This document shows, one piece after another, positions 38,780-49,662 of a stretch of 64,000 bases of DNA. This DNA comes from Angiostrongylus vasorum (taxonomy: Eukaryota; Nematoda; Chromadorea; Rhabditida; Metastrongylidae): NCBI GenBank assembly GCA_018806985.1, contig JADANN010000218.1:534302-598301 (forward strand), read 5' to 3'. A program made the translations under genes and the position numbers. Each line of letters begins with the position of its first letter. The first letter of the stretch is position 1. The notes beneath the pieces were generated by a model. It was given only the letters and a program-made list of their open reading frames with translations, did not search any database and was not told the origin of the DNA.

Positions 38780-38960
38780 TCACCTCTTGACGTATTACTT
38801 ATCAGAGCAGCCAGCTGCGTCGTGACCAGTGTGTCGGTGGCGTTTGATGTTGACTGACAGTATTGCAGTAATGCGCGAGCGCTCAGCTCCCACACCACTC
38901 GTACGCCATCATCTCGTCTAGGCGAGCGGATCACCAACACCACCCACCACATAAGTCAAC
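38780..38960. other. GC/CpG-rich island downstream of ceh-13
   Basis: GCGCGAGCGCTCAGCTC and related words. An open + frame runs from 38876 to a GTAGGG donor-like site at 38992, so a 5' exon or promoter is possible, but nothing downstream confirms it. Confidence 0.3.
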
Positions 38961-40190
38961 GACGCACCCATATGACAGTCAGGTAGGGAAGTTATGACTA
39001 GTAGGCGCCGAGCGTTAAGTGATGATGTAGAGACGCAAGGGAAAAAAAGACGAAAACGCGTCGAATCATGAGTTCGAGCATGAAATCATCTGTGGGCAAT
39101 TTCGTTGTCGATTCTTAGATGGGAAATGTGTAGCGAAATTATTTGTGTCAATATTGTTCCACTTCTTGCTCCAGAGTTTTAGGTGCTATGATGATTACCG
39201 TAGGCAGAAGAGAAAGGAAACAAATAATCCCTTATTGGCAAGAAAAAAGTGATAGAATTGGAAAACGGGTATTGACTAACTCTCTCGTAGAATTCATTCT
39301 GTTTCAAGGTTGTTCACCGGCTGAAATAAGTAAAAAATAAAATGCAAGCAAAGCGAACGTGCTGAAAAAAAAGTGAAAAAAGTGCTGCTGAAAAAAAATC
39401 TTGATGAAGCAACGGAATCTCTCTCATGCGAGAGTGGATCCTCAGCAGGCTAGTTCCGAGGGTATGTGACGCATGCACAGCTGGCAAATAGTGAGAACTA
39501 ACGTGAACTAAAAACGACTGCCTGTTTCCTTTGAGAACGAAGTGTGCTCCAGCGTTGAGCTTCTAGTCTATTGAACTGTATTCATTTGGACCGATCTGAG
39601 TATGTTTGCTTTTATTCCAACCATGCTCTTCATGTCGATTTTACTTGAATCTGGCAATAAAGTGACATGGAGGGGCAATCAATAGACAGTTTTATGTCCA
39701 ATTGGAGAAAGCGCAAATTTAAGTCACTGTTCAATGGCAAAAATCGGCAATGTATGCGTGAATACTCATTCCCTTAAGAGGTAAAATGTGAAGATCTTCA
39801 TGCGCGGTGATACTTATTGACTCCGTCGGGTAACCGGTACTCAATAGGTATCAGGCCTCTGGGACAAGGATCAGTGAAGAGTTTAGTAATGCGCTCAGGT
39901 CCTCAGTGATCACTCTGTGAGTGATCGGTCCTTAATAAAATTAAAAGTGATACAAATAATTCCAAATAAAGATTTAAAAACAACCTTGCTAAAATTTTTA
40001 GTTTGGTAACCAGCGAAGAAATCTTTGTTGAAGAGAATGTCCGACTGACTCAGTTGTAGACCAATATAATGACTACTTTAAAGGGTATAGATAACAGTGT
40101 TGTGGTGATGCAAATTCATTCTTCGGAAGTGTCAGTACTTATTATTATTGTATCGACCAATTAAACGTAACTGACGCAGTTTCTTGACAG

Positions 40191-40253
40191 AGAAATGAGT
40201 GTACCATTCCAGATTATCATCCAGAAGCCCAGTTCAAAATGACGCAATGCCAG
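40191..40253 (+). CDS. Weak candidate internal exon (possible thyroglobulin type-1 fragment)
   Basis: Acceptor TTTCTTGACAG and donor CAG|GTATAG bracket 21 codons reading NECTIPDYHPEAQFKMTQC. The end resembles the FKPxQC part of thyroglobulin type-1 repeats. It ends in phase 0, which does not join directly to the candidate at 45428. Too short to be convincing on its own. Confidence 0.18.
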
Positions 40254-41309
40254 GTATAGTCGCCGTCTTCGAAAAACTTTATCGCAAGTGGCACCACCTC
40301 CTATCTCAGTCGGCTACTGCCTGTGGTGACAACACACTTTCAAACGACGCCTACGACGGGTTTCTCAGGACCCAACGAAGAAATTTGGCTTGAACAGTAG
40401 CTATACAACGGAAAGTTTGCTGATGATAAACTGAAGGTACTTTTTGAAGACGTTAAAATTAAAGCATCCATCATTTGCTAGATTTGCTGATACGATTAAT
40501 GAAAGCAGTAATTATAAGTACTGATAGAAAACAATAAAGTTGCCCAATTCAGCGGAGCAATGGAGAATTTCCGATAATGTGTTACTGTCATTTTACCGAT
40601 CAGACATATTATTTGAGTGGAAAAGTTTGTGATCATATCTCGATTCTTCGCGAAGACAACATATCCGTGTGCTAAGTGCGTATTGATCGGATTTGGACTA
40701 TTCATAATCGGTCACCGAAAGCGAGACAGTTGTCAGAATCGGCATAGTTGATGTTCAGTATGATCGATTATTTTCTCATAGCTTGTCAAATAGAAGATGA
40801 AAAAAAGAAGAAACCGCCACTGAATCTCGTCATCATGTCCGTAATCGCACATGGATAATTGACTTAATTAAAGGTCACGACAATCCCATCTCCTGCACAG
40901 ATAGCTACTGATACTGTAGATTGTAGATTGAGCAAGGACATGAATGGTGTTTGTAATCCTAGAGAATATCGCTACAGTAAGTAAAAAAAAAGTCAAGCCG
41001 ATTGTGAGGTGGTGTTTTTCGTTTTTCTAAAAATTTTACTCTGCGCGGCCCTCTACATCGACGCAGTGGCGAAACAGCAAAGCTGCATGGGAGAAAATAA
41101 AAAGCTTTTAGAAAATACTCGATCTATAGAAGTTGAAAATGGATTCATTTGTAATTGAGAGCAGAATACTAGTAAATCATGTTTACATTCGCACAAAATT
41201 TGTAAACGTGATTCGGAAGATGCATAGCTTCTTAAAGCACAGTAAAGGTGACTTGTCTTAGCATGGTAGTTCAACATCGTAGTAAAAAATCCACTTTCTG
41301 CTTTATAAA

Positions 41310-41565
41310 GAGAAGGAAGGAGCAGCGAGGCAGAAAGAAGAAGAAAAAAGGGAAAAAGGACAGAGAAAGATCCTGGTTTTTGCAAGATCTCTTTCCAAAA
41401 ACCATGTCACGTACTTTTTTATACTATTACACCGGCGCAAATCCTAGTATTTCGACAATACGAATGTGAGTAAGAAAAGGAACAAGAAGAAGAAGATGAT
41501 GAATGACAAGAAAGAAAGAAGCAAAAAAAGAAGAAAAAGGAAAAGAAAAAGTAAGGACATTTCTT
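41310..41565. repeat. Polypurine-rich stretches (GAA/GAAA)
   Basis: Two runs, 41310-41372 and 41472-41565, made almost entirely of A and G (AGAAGAAGAAG, GAAAGAAAGAAGC). They produce Lys/Arg-rich spurious ORFs. Confidence 0.8.
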
Positions 41566-42924
41566 AAGATTCGCCCTTCTAATAATGTGCAGTGAGATAT
41601 ATAGGCGATTTTTATCGAATCGTGGGCATGTTGTTCCCTATTCCTCTGGCAACAGGTGCCGAGACATCACTGTGCAGCTTCGTTTCAGTGGGTTGATGTA
41701 CTTGCCATTACTCCTTTGGAAAGTGAGATACCGTATTCGTTGTCCATCAGCTTTGATTGCAATCACTCACACTGCAATTTGTGAGTTTCAAAACGGCCTG
41801 TTAAATCATCTCGATAATCAAAGGCCGAGAAATCTATCGTTCCCACTCACTTCCTCTGCACTTTCCTCATTTGTTAAGAAAAAAACAACTAGTTTCAATC
41901 TTACATCCGACCATCCGCATTCAGTAGTCGTTGTGGGATACTATGCTACCTGAACCCGTTGCTTCAGTGTTCAATCATTTTCACGAATCCATAAAACTAA
42001 AACTGACACTAGCTTTGTACCACAGTTGAGGTTCTGACCAGCCTAATACTGATAGATCTCTTCATGATTACACTCTATCTTGTTACCTTCTGACAATTTC
42101 TATCCGTGAAACTTGTGTTTTGCATGTTATAGAATTTTTTAGCAGTACATCACTCCAAGACCACTATGAACAAAAAAAATTTCTCGAACAAATGACTTTT
42201 TTCTTCAAGAATGAATCTTCTTTTTCTCCTATTCCTCTCATATTTTTTGCAATGAGAAGATATTTTCAAGCTATATTGGTGTATTTTTTGTGTAGTGTTC
42301 ACTAATATAGGAATTGTCCATAGGACTTTCCGTGTTACACAAATGTCGCTGCAACGACGGAATATTAAGTCTATAGAAAGATAAACACCCAAAAATAATT
42401 AGATGTCTTAATGACCACTTCTTTGCAATGTAACGCATTGAACACACATGAAAATAAGGTTTGTATAAAAAAGCTACAATCGAGCCTAGTTTTTTTCTTC
42501 AGAATGTTTACCTAATAACCGTCAATCAGTACTGTACTACTGAGAAATTCACTTTTTTGCATTGGATGCCATTCGTTTTTTTCTAGGATACGTCGTTCAG
42601 GAATGTTTATATGAGGTGGCGGTATAGTATATTGCATGTATGATGAGCGACACATCACTGAGTAAGGTTAGTGGCGTGTTTAAGTGCGTTCGGTCGACAT
42701 GTGATGTAAACGGCATCCAAGCGACTCGGTGCATCAAAGAGACCGATGCTGTGACAAGCAATGATGAATTAACATCGGTCTGCTAGTACACACACTTCTC
42801 CATCGACCAAAGCTGCTAGCAAGTTGATGAGCCAAGCTCAGGGATTCACTCCCACACCTCATCATGCCTCTTAAATAAACTGATGGTCATAAAATTAGAA
42901 ACGGATGACAACATGGAAGAATAT

Positions 42925-43193
42925 AGCGTTTGGTATTGATCAGCTCTTGAGCGATGCCTTGATGTATTCGACTTCACCGAACACCGTAAAGATTACTGAA
43001 TGAATATCTGACCTCTACATTAGCTTGTGGTGGCTACCGATGTGTAAAGTCAGTGCTGCTCTGCAATTCTCCCAAACAAGTCTGGTACCAATTTGCCGAC
43101 CCCGGAGAAATGGAGGGTTTGGTGGGCCTGGAGCTTGGGGATCGATCCCATGTGCATTGCAGGTCGCCCCCGACCACTGCGCTACGCTCGCTT
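42925..43193 (-). mobile_element. tRNA-derived SINE, family A
   Basis: Antisense copy from TGATCAGCTCTTGAGCGATG to CACTGCGCTACGCTCGC. It has the CAAGTCTGGTACCAATTTGC block and an intact GGGATCGATCCCATG head block. Confidence 0.82.
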
Positions 43194-43256
43194 CTTATAT
43201 ATATGTATGTAATATAAACTATTGGACTATTCAGAATCTTAAGCACTTTTTTATTG

Positions 43257-43257
<1 letters not shown>

Positions 43258-43289
<32 letters not shown>
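43258..43289. repeat. (TA)n microsatellite
   Basis: About 15 TA units immediately left of repeat C. Confidence 0.95.
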
Positions 43290-43290
<1 letters not shown>

Positions 43291-43402
43291 CTTGGATACT
43301 TGGATGGCCCGTCCTCACTTGTGCTGGCTCCAGAATAATCTATACTTTTTCAGAGTTTTCCTGGTTCAGTCAAAGTGGTTCCATGGAATCATGAGGTCAG
43401 CG
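43291..43402. repeat. Dispersed repeat, family C, short copy
   Basis: CTTGGATACTTGGATGGCC, TTTTTCAGAGTTTTCCTGGT and CATGAGGTCAGCG align in order with 27495-27615. Inserted or abutted directly after a (TA)n tract at 43258-43289. Confidence 0.6.
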
Positions 43403-44424
43403 ACTTTCATATAATGTTTAGTGTAACGCAAATAGTTTAGAAACACTGAAAAATAAAGGGTCTAAAGAACTATCCAGAATCTTAACACTTTTTGTTCAAC
43501 CTTGGAAATGTTCAGGCTTGGGATAATTGATATCGAGATTATAACACAATGGTTATATAATTCTTGATTAACAATTGTAACAAGTAATTATGGCCCACTT
43601 TAATTGTAACTAATTATATGGTTATTCATGGTGAAATATTCTTGATTACAAGCTCACTGAAATGCGGAAATCATGTTACGGTATCAGGCTATAAAACGAT
43701 CAGTTAAACGCAATATTAAAGACATTACTACAATGAGACAAATCTTCTAGGAAAAATCCTATGAGTACAGATTTCGACTTAACGAAAGACAGATTATCAA
43801 CGTTTTTTTGATCGAGTTCTAGCAAAACTCTGCAGAACTAGTTCCGATTATGAATCTTTAACTGGAATACCGGAATCGATGGCAAATAGATGGATAGATA
43901 GTGTGATGCAGTCTTGGATTTGAAGTGACAAGTCGTTGTTCTATGGATGAAAGGGAAACAAGAGAATAAAATTAGACACAGAGTTTTCCAGAATAGTATC
44001 AAAAGGTGTAATACAGAAAAATTCTAGCGAAGAAAGTTAACCACAAGGAAAGTGCTCAAAACGCCCCTAAGCTAAAGCGAAATTGCAGCACAAATACAAC
44101 AAATAATGGAAGTCTTCGCGCAAAAATGCGCAAAACACCTATCGTCAGCGCACGGTGCCATCAGTGCTAAGGAAATTAGTTTGTTATAGACTTTGTTGGT
44201 ATACCAAACATGTTTATGTGTTTGTTCTATGCTCATTGATCAAGTACGTACTTCAAGTCGGAGCTTGATAAGTGCATAACTGATTATCATTGTGCAACAC
44301 TGGATGAAGTTTATAGCGTGACCGTTCCATGAAAGTGTCAAAACAGCTACTACAAAACGACTACAGAGGCGGTTATAAGTATGAAAATGAAACGATATGA
44401 ATAAGCAAGGTGTATTCCTTATTA

Positions 44425-44470
44425 CTATATTACCATTATTATTATTAGTATTATTATTATTTATTACCAT
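44425..44470. repeat. (ATT)n trinucleotide tract
   Basis: Repeated ATTATTATTAG/ATTATT words. Confidence 0.8.
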
Positions 44471-45427
44471 TGCTCCTTACACGACCCGTCATCAAATCTA
44501 CTCTGCGGAACTCCACACTTTTCGTAGTCGATTCGTTTCCTCGTACCGTTCTTTAACGAACGTCTTCGAACCCTTTAAGTGTGGGTTTAACTACCGCTTG
44601 AAGATTGTCATCTTCTTTACAAATGTGGTTTAATGCTGGTTGAGCCGATTCTTCTTCGAGTCATCGTATAAGGGAGCTAGGGCTTTCCTAAGGCCAATTA
44701 TAACAAAAAATGACTTCCACAATCAACTATATTTCAGATATATTCGGCCCATGGATAAGGCGCTGACAACTAGACACGATAAGAATTAGTCACATTCGCA
44801 GAAATGTCGTCACAATTCCAAACAAATGTATTGACGGAAGGATGGCTAAATGGCTATAGAACCGACACATCAGAATCATCGAATTCACCATTTCCATTTC
44901 ATCCAAAAACGACATTCTGACACAGTCATCTTCCCAAGATTACTTAAACGCTGGTCATTTTTTTTACGTGCTTAATGCTGGACTTACAGCTCAATGAATC
45001 CGTTGTTCAGGGTTTCTGAGAATGGTTTTAATGTACATTAAGCTAGTAGTTACCAAAGTGTGAGAAAGCGGTGAAAGGAAATGAAAAACTGATTTTTTTT
45101 GCTGTCGTATTCTTTTTTAGTGTCACATTCTCATTGTTTACGATTTCTTATCATTCCTTTTTTTTCACCACTGTTTTGAAAGTTTTAGAAGAAAAAAACT
45201 GCCCTTCCAGTTCTTGTGTGTAAATTTCATCTTCATTTGCGATAACGGTGATTTTCAATGAGTTAGGATTCGTTGTTCCAACATTACCCTTAAGCAAAGT
45301 TATGTGTCCTAATAGAAACATTTGAGCGAATAACTGATTTTTTGAGATTACTCTCTTTTTCATGGAGAATGTTTTGAATTCTGTTTACTTTTTCCTCTCC
45401 AAAACGTTTCCTACCCACAAATTTTAG

Positions 45428-45510
45428 AAACGGAACAGGAGGGCAAATTGAGGAGTGTTGGTGCACTGACAGCCAAGTCTTTCGTCGTATTCGTTTCCGT
45501 ACTTTCCAAG
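45428..45510 (+). CDS. Weak candidate internal exon with CWC motif
   Basis: Acceptor AAATTTTAG and donor CAAG|GTTTCG bracket 27 codons containing NGTGGQIEECWCTDSQ, similar to the QC...CWCVD core of thyroglobulin type-1 repeats. It needs an incoming phase-2 exon. A CWC triplet is expected about once or twice by chance over six frames of this window, so this is only suggestive. Confidence 0.2.
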
Positions 45511-46152
45511 GTTTCGTTAAGCTGCAATAGCTTATCGAGGTAGGATGTTACTTCTGCCGATAACTTTGAGTGTTGTTTCTGTATTCCTATTCAGTTTCCT
45601 TTCTGATTTGTTAATGCTAGGCTCTTGCCAGTGTCCGGTCATTCTTTAGTGTACTTCTATAATGATACATTTCGACTCCAGTTGAGGTTTGGGTGATTAA
45701 TGAACTCTAGGATGTTGAACACCAACGATGGTATTGCTTCGTCGCGCCGTTTAGACGATATTCAGCTTCTGTTTGTCTGTCGGTCAATCTGTTCAAGCCG
45801 TTTCTGTTCTGTGTATTGTTTATTATGCAAGCACACATGCAAGCACACAGACGGCTCGATTGAGCTTCGCCTCCGGTCGGCATCGGCTTGCATAAAGAGC
45901 TGGCGTGACAGTGTATGATGCATTGACATGGGATACGTGCCCGGATTAGAAGAGCTCCCCAGTATGCCGTTCGCTTCTCCCTAGATCCACAGCGGTCTGA
46001 CAACCATAGACGAGCATCTTCGGCTTAGATGACGGGCCGATTACGAATAGACGACGACGATGATAATCGCTGAAACAACACCCGTTAGAGTTCTCATCCG
46101 ATCTCATCCGGTACGAGGGATAATTCATTCCTCAAAGCTGTCAAAACACTTA

Positions 46153-46433
46153 AAAAAGGATAAAAGGATAAAGTTTCGGCGTTGACCAGTCCCCTGAGGG
46201 ATGCGCCATGCATTCGACTTCATTAAGTATCGTTGGAGGTGATTGAATGCATATCTGGCCTTTACTCGCGGTGGCCTGTCAATGTATCGAGCCAGTGCTG
46301 CTATCCTTCTAGACAAGCCTGGTACCAATTTGTCGACCACGAAGGGATAGAAGTCTTGGTGGGTCGTGGGCGCTGGGATCGATTCCACGTGTGTGTTGCA
46401 GGGCGCCTCCAACCATTGCGCCACGTGCGCCCT
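46153..46433 (-). mobile_element. tRNA-derived SINE, family A, young copy with perfect 14-bp target duplication
   Basis: TGTCAAAACACTTA is present at 46139-46152 and at 46434-46447, exactly bracketing a 281-bp element. Read on the minus strand, the head starts GGGCGCACGTGGCGCA and closes with GCGCCC after the B-box-like block GGAATCGATCCC, so a tRNA acceptor-stem pairing (GGGCGC/GCGCCC) is still visible. The 3' end is a CTTTATCCTTTTATCC tail. Best reference copy in the window. Confidence 0.95.
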
Positions 46434-47337
46434 TGTCAAAACACTTATCAACAATTATTTTGTAGGTGCACTCGATACTCTTTTTCGCCGATTTAACACA
46501 TGTAGTACGTTTGTTGAACCCTTCACAGAAAAATAAACAGTTGGAAAGAATACGCACTGAAATTAATGCATAAGTTCACTTGGATGTTAACAAATGGTAC
46601 TAATTTTCACGACATTGTAGAAGAATGGTTTTATTTAGATAAGCACGACAGCAGACGTCAGATGTTTTTTACACAATCCAGTGGTTTTTCCAAACATTTT
46701 GTGGGCGTTCTTTGTGAAAATTACATGAATTGCTCAACGAAAAAATTACGAATAAAAAGAAAAACTCTAAATAAATCTGTTACTATTTAACACTAGTCTT
46801 TAAAGTTCGAAACAAGGTAGGTTCGACCGGAGCGTAGCCCGATATCAAACAAATATTGCGCAAGAGCTTCGTGTCGTTTTACCGGCGGACATAATAGCCA
46901 ACTGATTTGTTTTTTCTTTTTGCCGCTACCCTACTTCTATTGTTTGCTGCTTAAGCTTATTTATCGTATTACTGCTTTAAAATCGCAACAATTCATCAGT
47001 CCATAATTGTGTCATTGATTTTTTTGACCTTAACTTCACCTCACTAGTCAGTTTGATGGGCGTTGCTCAGTTAGCTTTGCCTTTGTTTAAATCAAATTTC
47101 AAATTATAAGTTATGAATTAGTAGTACAAAAATAAAAGTCATAGTTATCTGAAAAGGTTCCTTCAATAGATATTAAATTTATCTAGAAAAAACAACAAGG
47201 GTTTGAACAGATGGGCAAAATGATTAGTGAATGGATGAATGGATGCACCACATAAAGATTGATATCGTTTCTTTTCATATTTTTTTGTTTTTTGCTTTTT
47301 TTTCCTTCGTTCCGCAATAAACGGTGGCACGAACCAG

Positions 47338-47669
47338 CTCTACAAATAACAACACGCTTGATCCTGATGCAGAATCCTGGGATAAGCCCTGCGAATTTCG
47401 CTTTGGGCTTTCATAAGGAATTACCTCCGAAGAAAATAAAGTGAGTATTTACGTGTAGAATAATAAATTACCCAGTTAAATTTTTCCCTATCCGTGAAAC
47501 AATCGAAGGGTCAACGTGTTGTGGAAAGTTAGACAAGGTAAAAACACAGAATTGCAAGCTCCGTTCTCCGATGTTTTTCCCATTTCCCTCTACAGTGTCC
47601 ATCAGGATTACGGTGGAGCGCTTGATCTTGACGTAGTGCGACCATCTGATTCGTATTGGTGCGCCTCAG
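47338..47669 (+). CDS. Weak candidate two-exon fragment or diverged repeat
   Basis: A frame reading QNPGISPANFALGFHKELPP ends at an AAATAAA|GTGAGT donor (47438/47439). It joins in phase to a frame after CCTCTACAG (47597) reading VHQDYGGALDLDVVRPSDSY and ending at TAA. The splice sites and phase agree, but I recognise no family and cannot find a start. A decayed dispersed repeat is an equally good explanation. Confidence 0.18.
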
Positions 47670-48172
47670 AAAGCCATGTGTAAAAATGATATAGAAATTG
47701 AAACGCCCAATATAGAAATGGGTGCCTTTCAAACGATATGGTTCGTGAAATCCAATCATATTTCAGTGTACTTGTACCTGTTGTCTTTGTAATCAACATT
47801 TTCTTTGAAAAAATATTTAATTGAGCCCTTCTTTTTTTCAGCATTCTCAATGGAATTTCAACTCGCCATTGAATCACTTCATATAAAAGATATTCGACTC
47901 TCTTGATTATTTAAATGAAAATGTGTGGCACTTATAGGCAAAGATGAAAGGAGGTTTTTCTTTAGATTTAACATTAGTTTAATGCTTTTCTTAATAATTT
48001 AGCGAGAATAGTAGCAGATATAAGGATATATGGGTGATCGTTTGCCTGCTTTTGAATGAAACATGGTTCTTTTCTTCCGTTTAGATAAGCGAGTAGTACT
48101 AATGGATGACACATTGTAATGGCTGTTAGATGGCAGATTTTTACTGCATCATGTGGTGTGTCTGTCTTCCAG

Positions 48173-48342
48173 AAAATCCATCACAAGGCGCTGACATCAA
48201 AGAGATTTCGATGGTGAACGAAATGATGGATCGTCGTCGATTCGTAGTCCACGATTACTTGGAGTGCATCAGTCTGACGGACGGCTGTGATATGGCTTGC
48301 AAAGCTAGTACACTAGCATGTCGAACACCTCCACATAGTTAG
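48173..48342 (+). CDS. Weak candidate terminal exon, cysteine-rich
   Basis: Acceptor TGTCTTCCAG is followed by 55 open codons ending in TAG, with the Cys-rich end DYLECISLTDGCDMACKAS. Codon content looks coding-like, but no upstream exon is identified and no family is recognised. Confidence 0.22.
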
Positions 48343-48469
48343 TTACTGACTTCGTAAGAACGGAACTCTAACCGCAACTGAAACCCTACGTGAAATTTGA
48401 ACAGAATTAACCTGAGCGGTAATGGCTGCTTTTACAATGGACTAGATGACAGACAGAAGTTCGTGGTTC

Positions 48470-48610
48470 GTTCTCAACGACAGTGACATTCACAGTGGGC
48501 TGTTGCAGTTGTGTGGGAGTTCGGTCCGGTTGTCGTTGAGACTCCACTCCGTCCGTCGGTGGCGGCGACGGAGCAGGCGGGGGTATCGATACATCATCGC
48601 GCTGTCACCA
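48470..48610. other. GC-rich island with GTATCGATAC palindrome
   Basis: GGTGGCGGCGACGGAGCAGG followed by a 10-bp palindrome. Low coding potential. Confidence 0.3.
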
Positions 48611-49469
48611 TCGAGTGTTGTGACTGGGAACTAGTCGATTTATCACTACGTTATCGATGAGAACAAGACTGGGGAACAGGCAATAACTGGCCACACAGCC
48701 ATGGCGAAATCTGCAAAATTTTCTACTTTTTTTCTTTTTGATTATGAACAACCTGACATTTATGTCAAAAAGCTGGATTCCTATATGTCTTGTGATATGA
48801 ACATTTCTAAGGCTCAAATGATTCTATTTATAACGTTTAGTTTTATAAGTAAACGAATGTAGTATTTTTGCGATGTACTTCCTTGCCCGCATAGTTCCAA
48901 TTGGATGGTCTACAAGTTCATCTAAACAAGTAACTGCCTCTGTGAGACGAATTACCACTGTGCAGACAGCATTGTTTTTTAACAGAAAAATGTTTATTTA
49001 CAATGATTTTTCCTCTGAGCTTTTTTAGGAAAAAGCTGTCTTGGAGAAAGCGAAAGTTAAGAGTTTACGTCATCGTGCTATATACACTCATTTGTCGTTG
49101 AAGAATTGTACGCAATATAGAATGAAAAGGTAAAAGAAATGAGAAATATGATTTCAAGAAAAACCATTTGATGACGAGACGAATCGTACGATGGTGGGTT
49201 GACAAACATTTTATTTAACTGACTGACAAACTGAATATATTGATAAATTTGTCAAACTCTAGATCGAAACAGCAACGATGGCTTGCCATGATGATATTAA
49301 TGACTTCCTAGCTCAACTAATGGTCACACGAGGAGCCTCAAAAAACATTCATAACGTCGAAGCTTAAGCAGCAAGAAACTAAGAAGCTGAGGCAAGAGTG
49401 GCAGAAATGAAACCAAGTAAAGACCTAAGTATAAGTGAATGTTACATCAAATCAAAAAGGATGAAAGAC

Positions 49470-49662
49470 GAAGTATTTTGTGTTCATCACTGACGCATTC
49501 GCCTCCATTCGTAGTGCAGCATCTGATGACCTCTCAGACAACTCAAGTAGCAATTTGACGATAAGGTAAGGTAGACTTGGTTTGCTCGAAGTTCGGAATC
49601 GAACCAGCGACGATCCACTATGTATTCCAATCCACTTGTGAGCATTGCGCTACACAATCGCT
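49470..49662 (-). mobile_element. Possible relic of a tRNA-derived SINE
   Basis: Antisense blocks CCTCTCAGACAACTCAAGTA, CGGAATCGAACCAGC and GCATTGCGCTACACAATCGC are in the order expected for family A, or for a hybrid with family B. Identity is low. Confidence 0.45.

Larger units (their letters stand above)
38961..42924. other. No confident gene
   Basis: Contains one weak exon candidate (40.2 kb), polypurine tracts and a 122-codon ORF at 41585 without a domain. A 48-codon Cys-containing ORF ends at 42786 (KCVRSTCDVNGIQATRC) and is also unsupported. Confidence 0.5.
43403..46138. other. No confident gene
   Basis: AT-rich with an (ATT)n tract and the weak CWC exon candidate at 45.4 kb. Short overlapping ORFs near 45.7-46.1 kb are not recognised. 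Confidence 0.5.
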
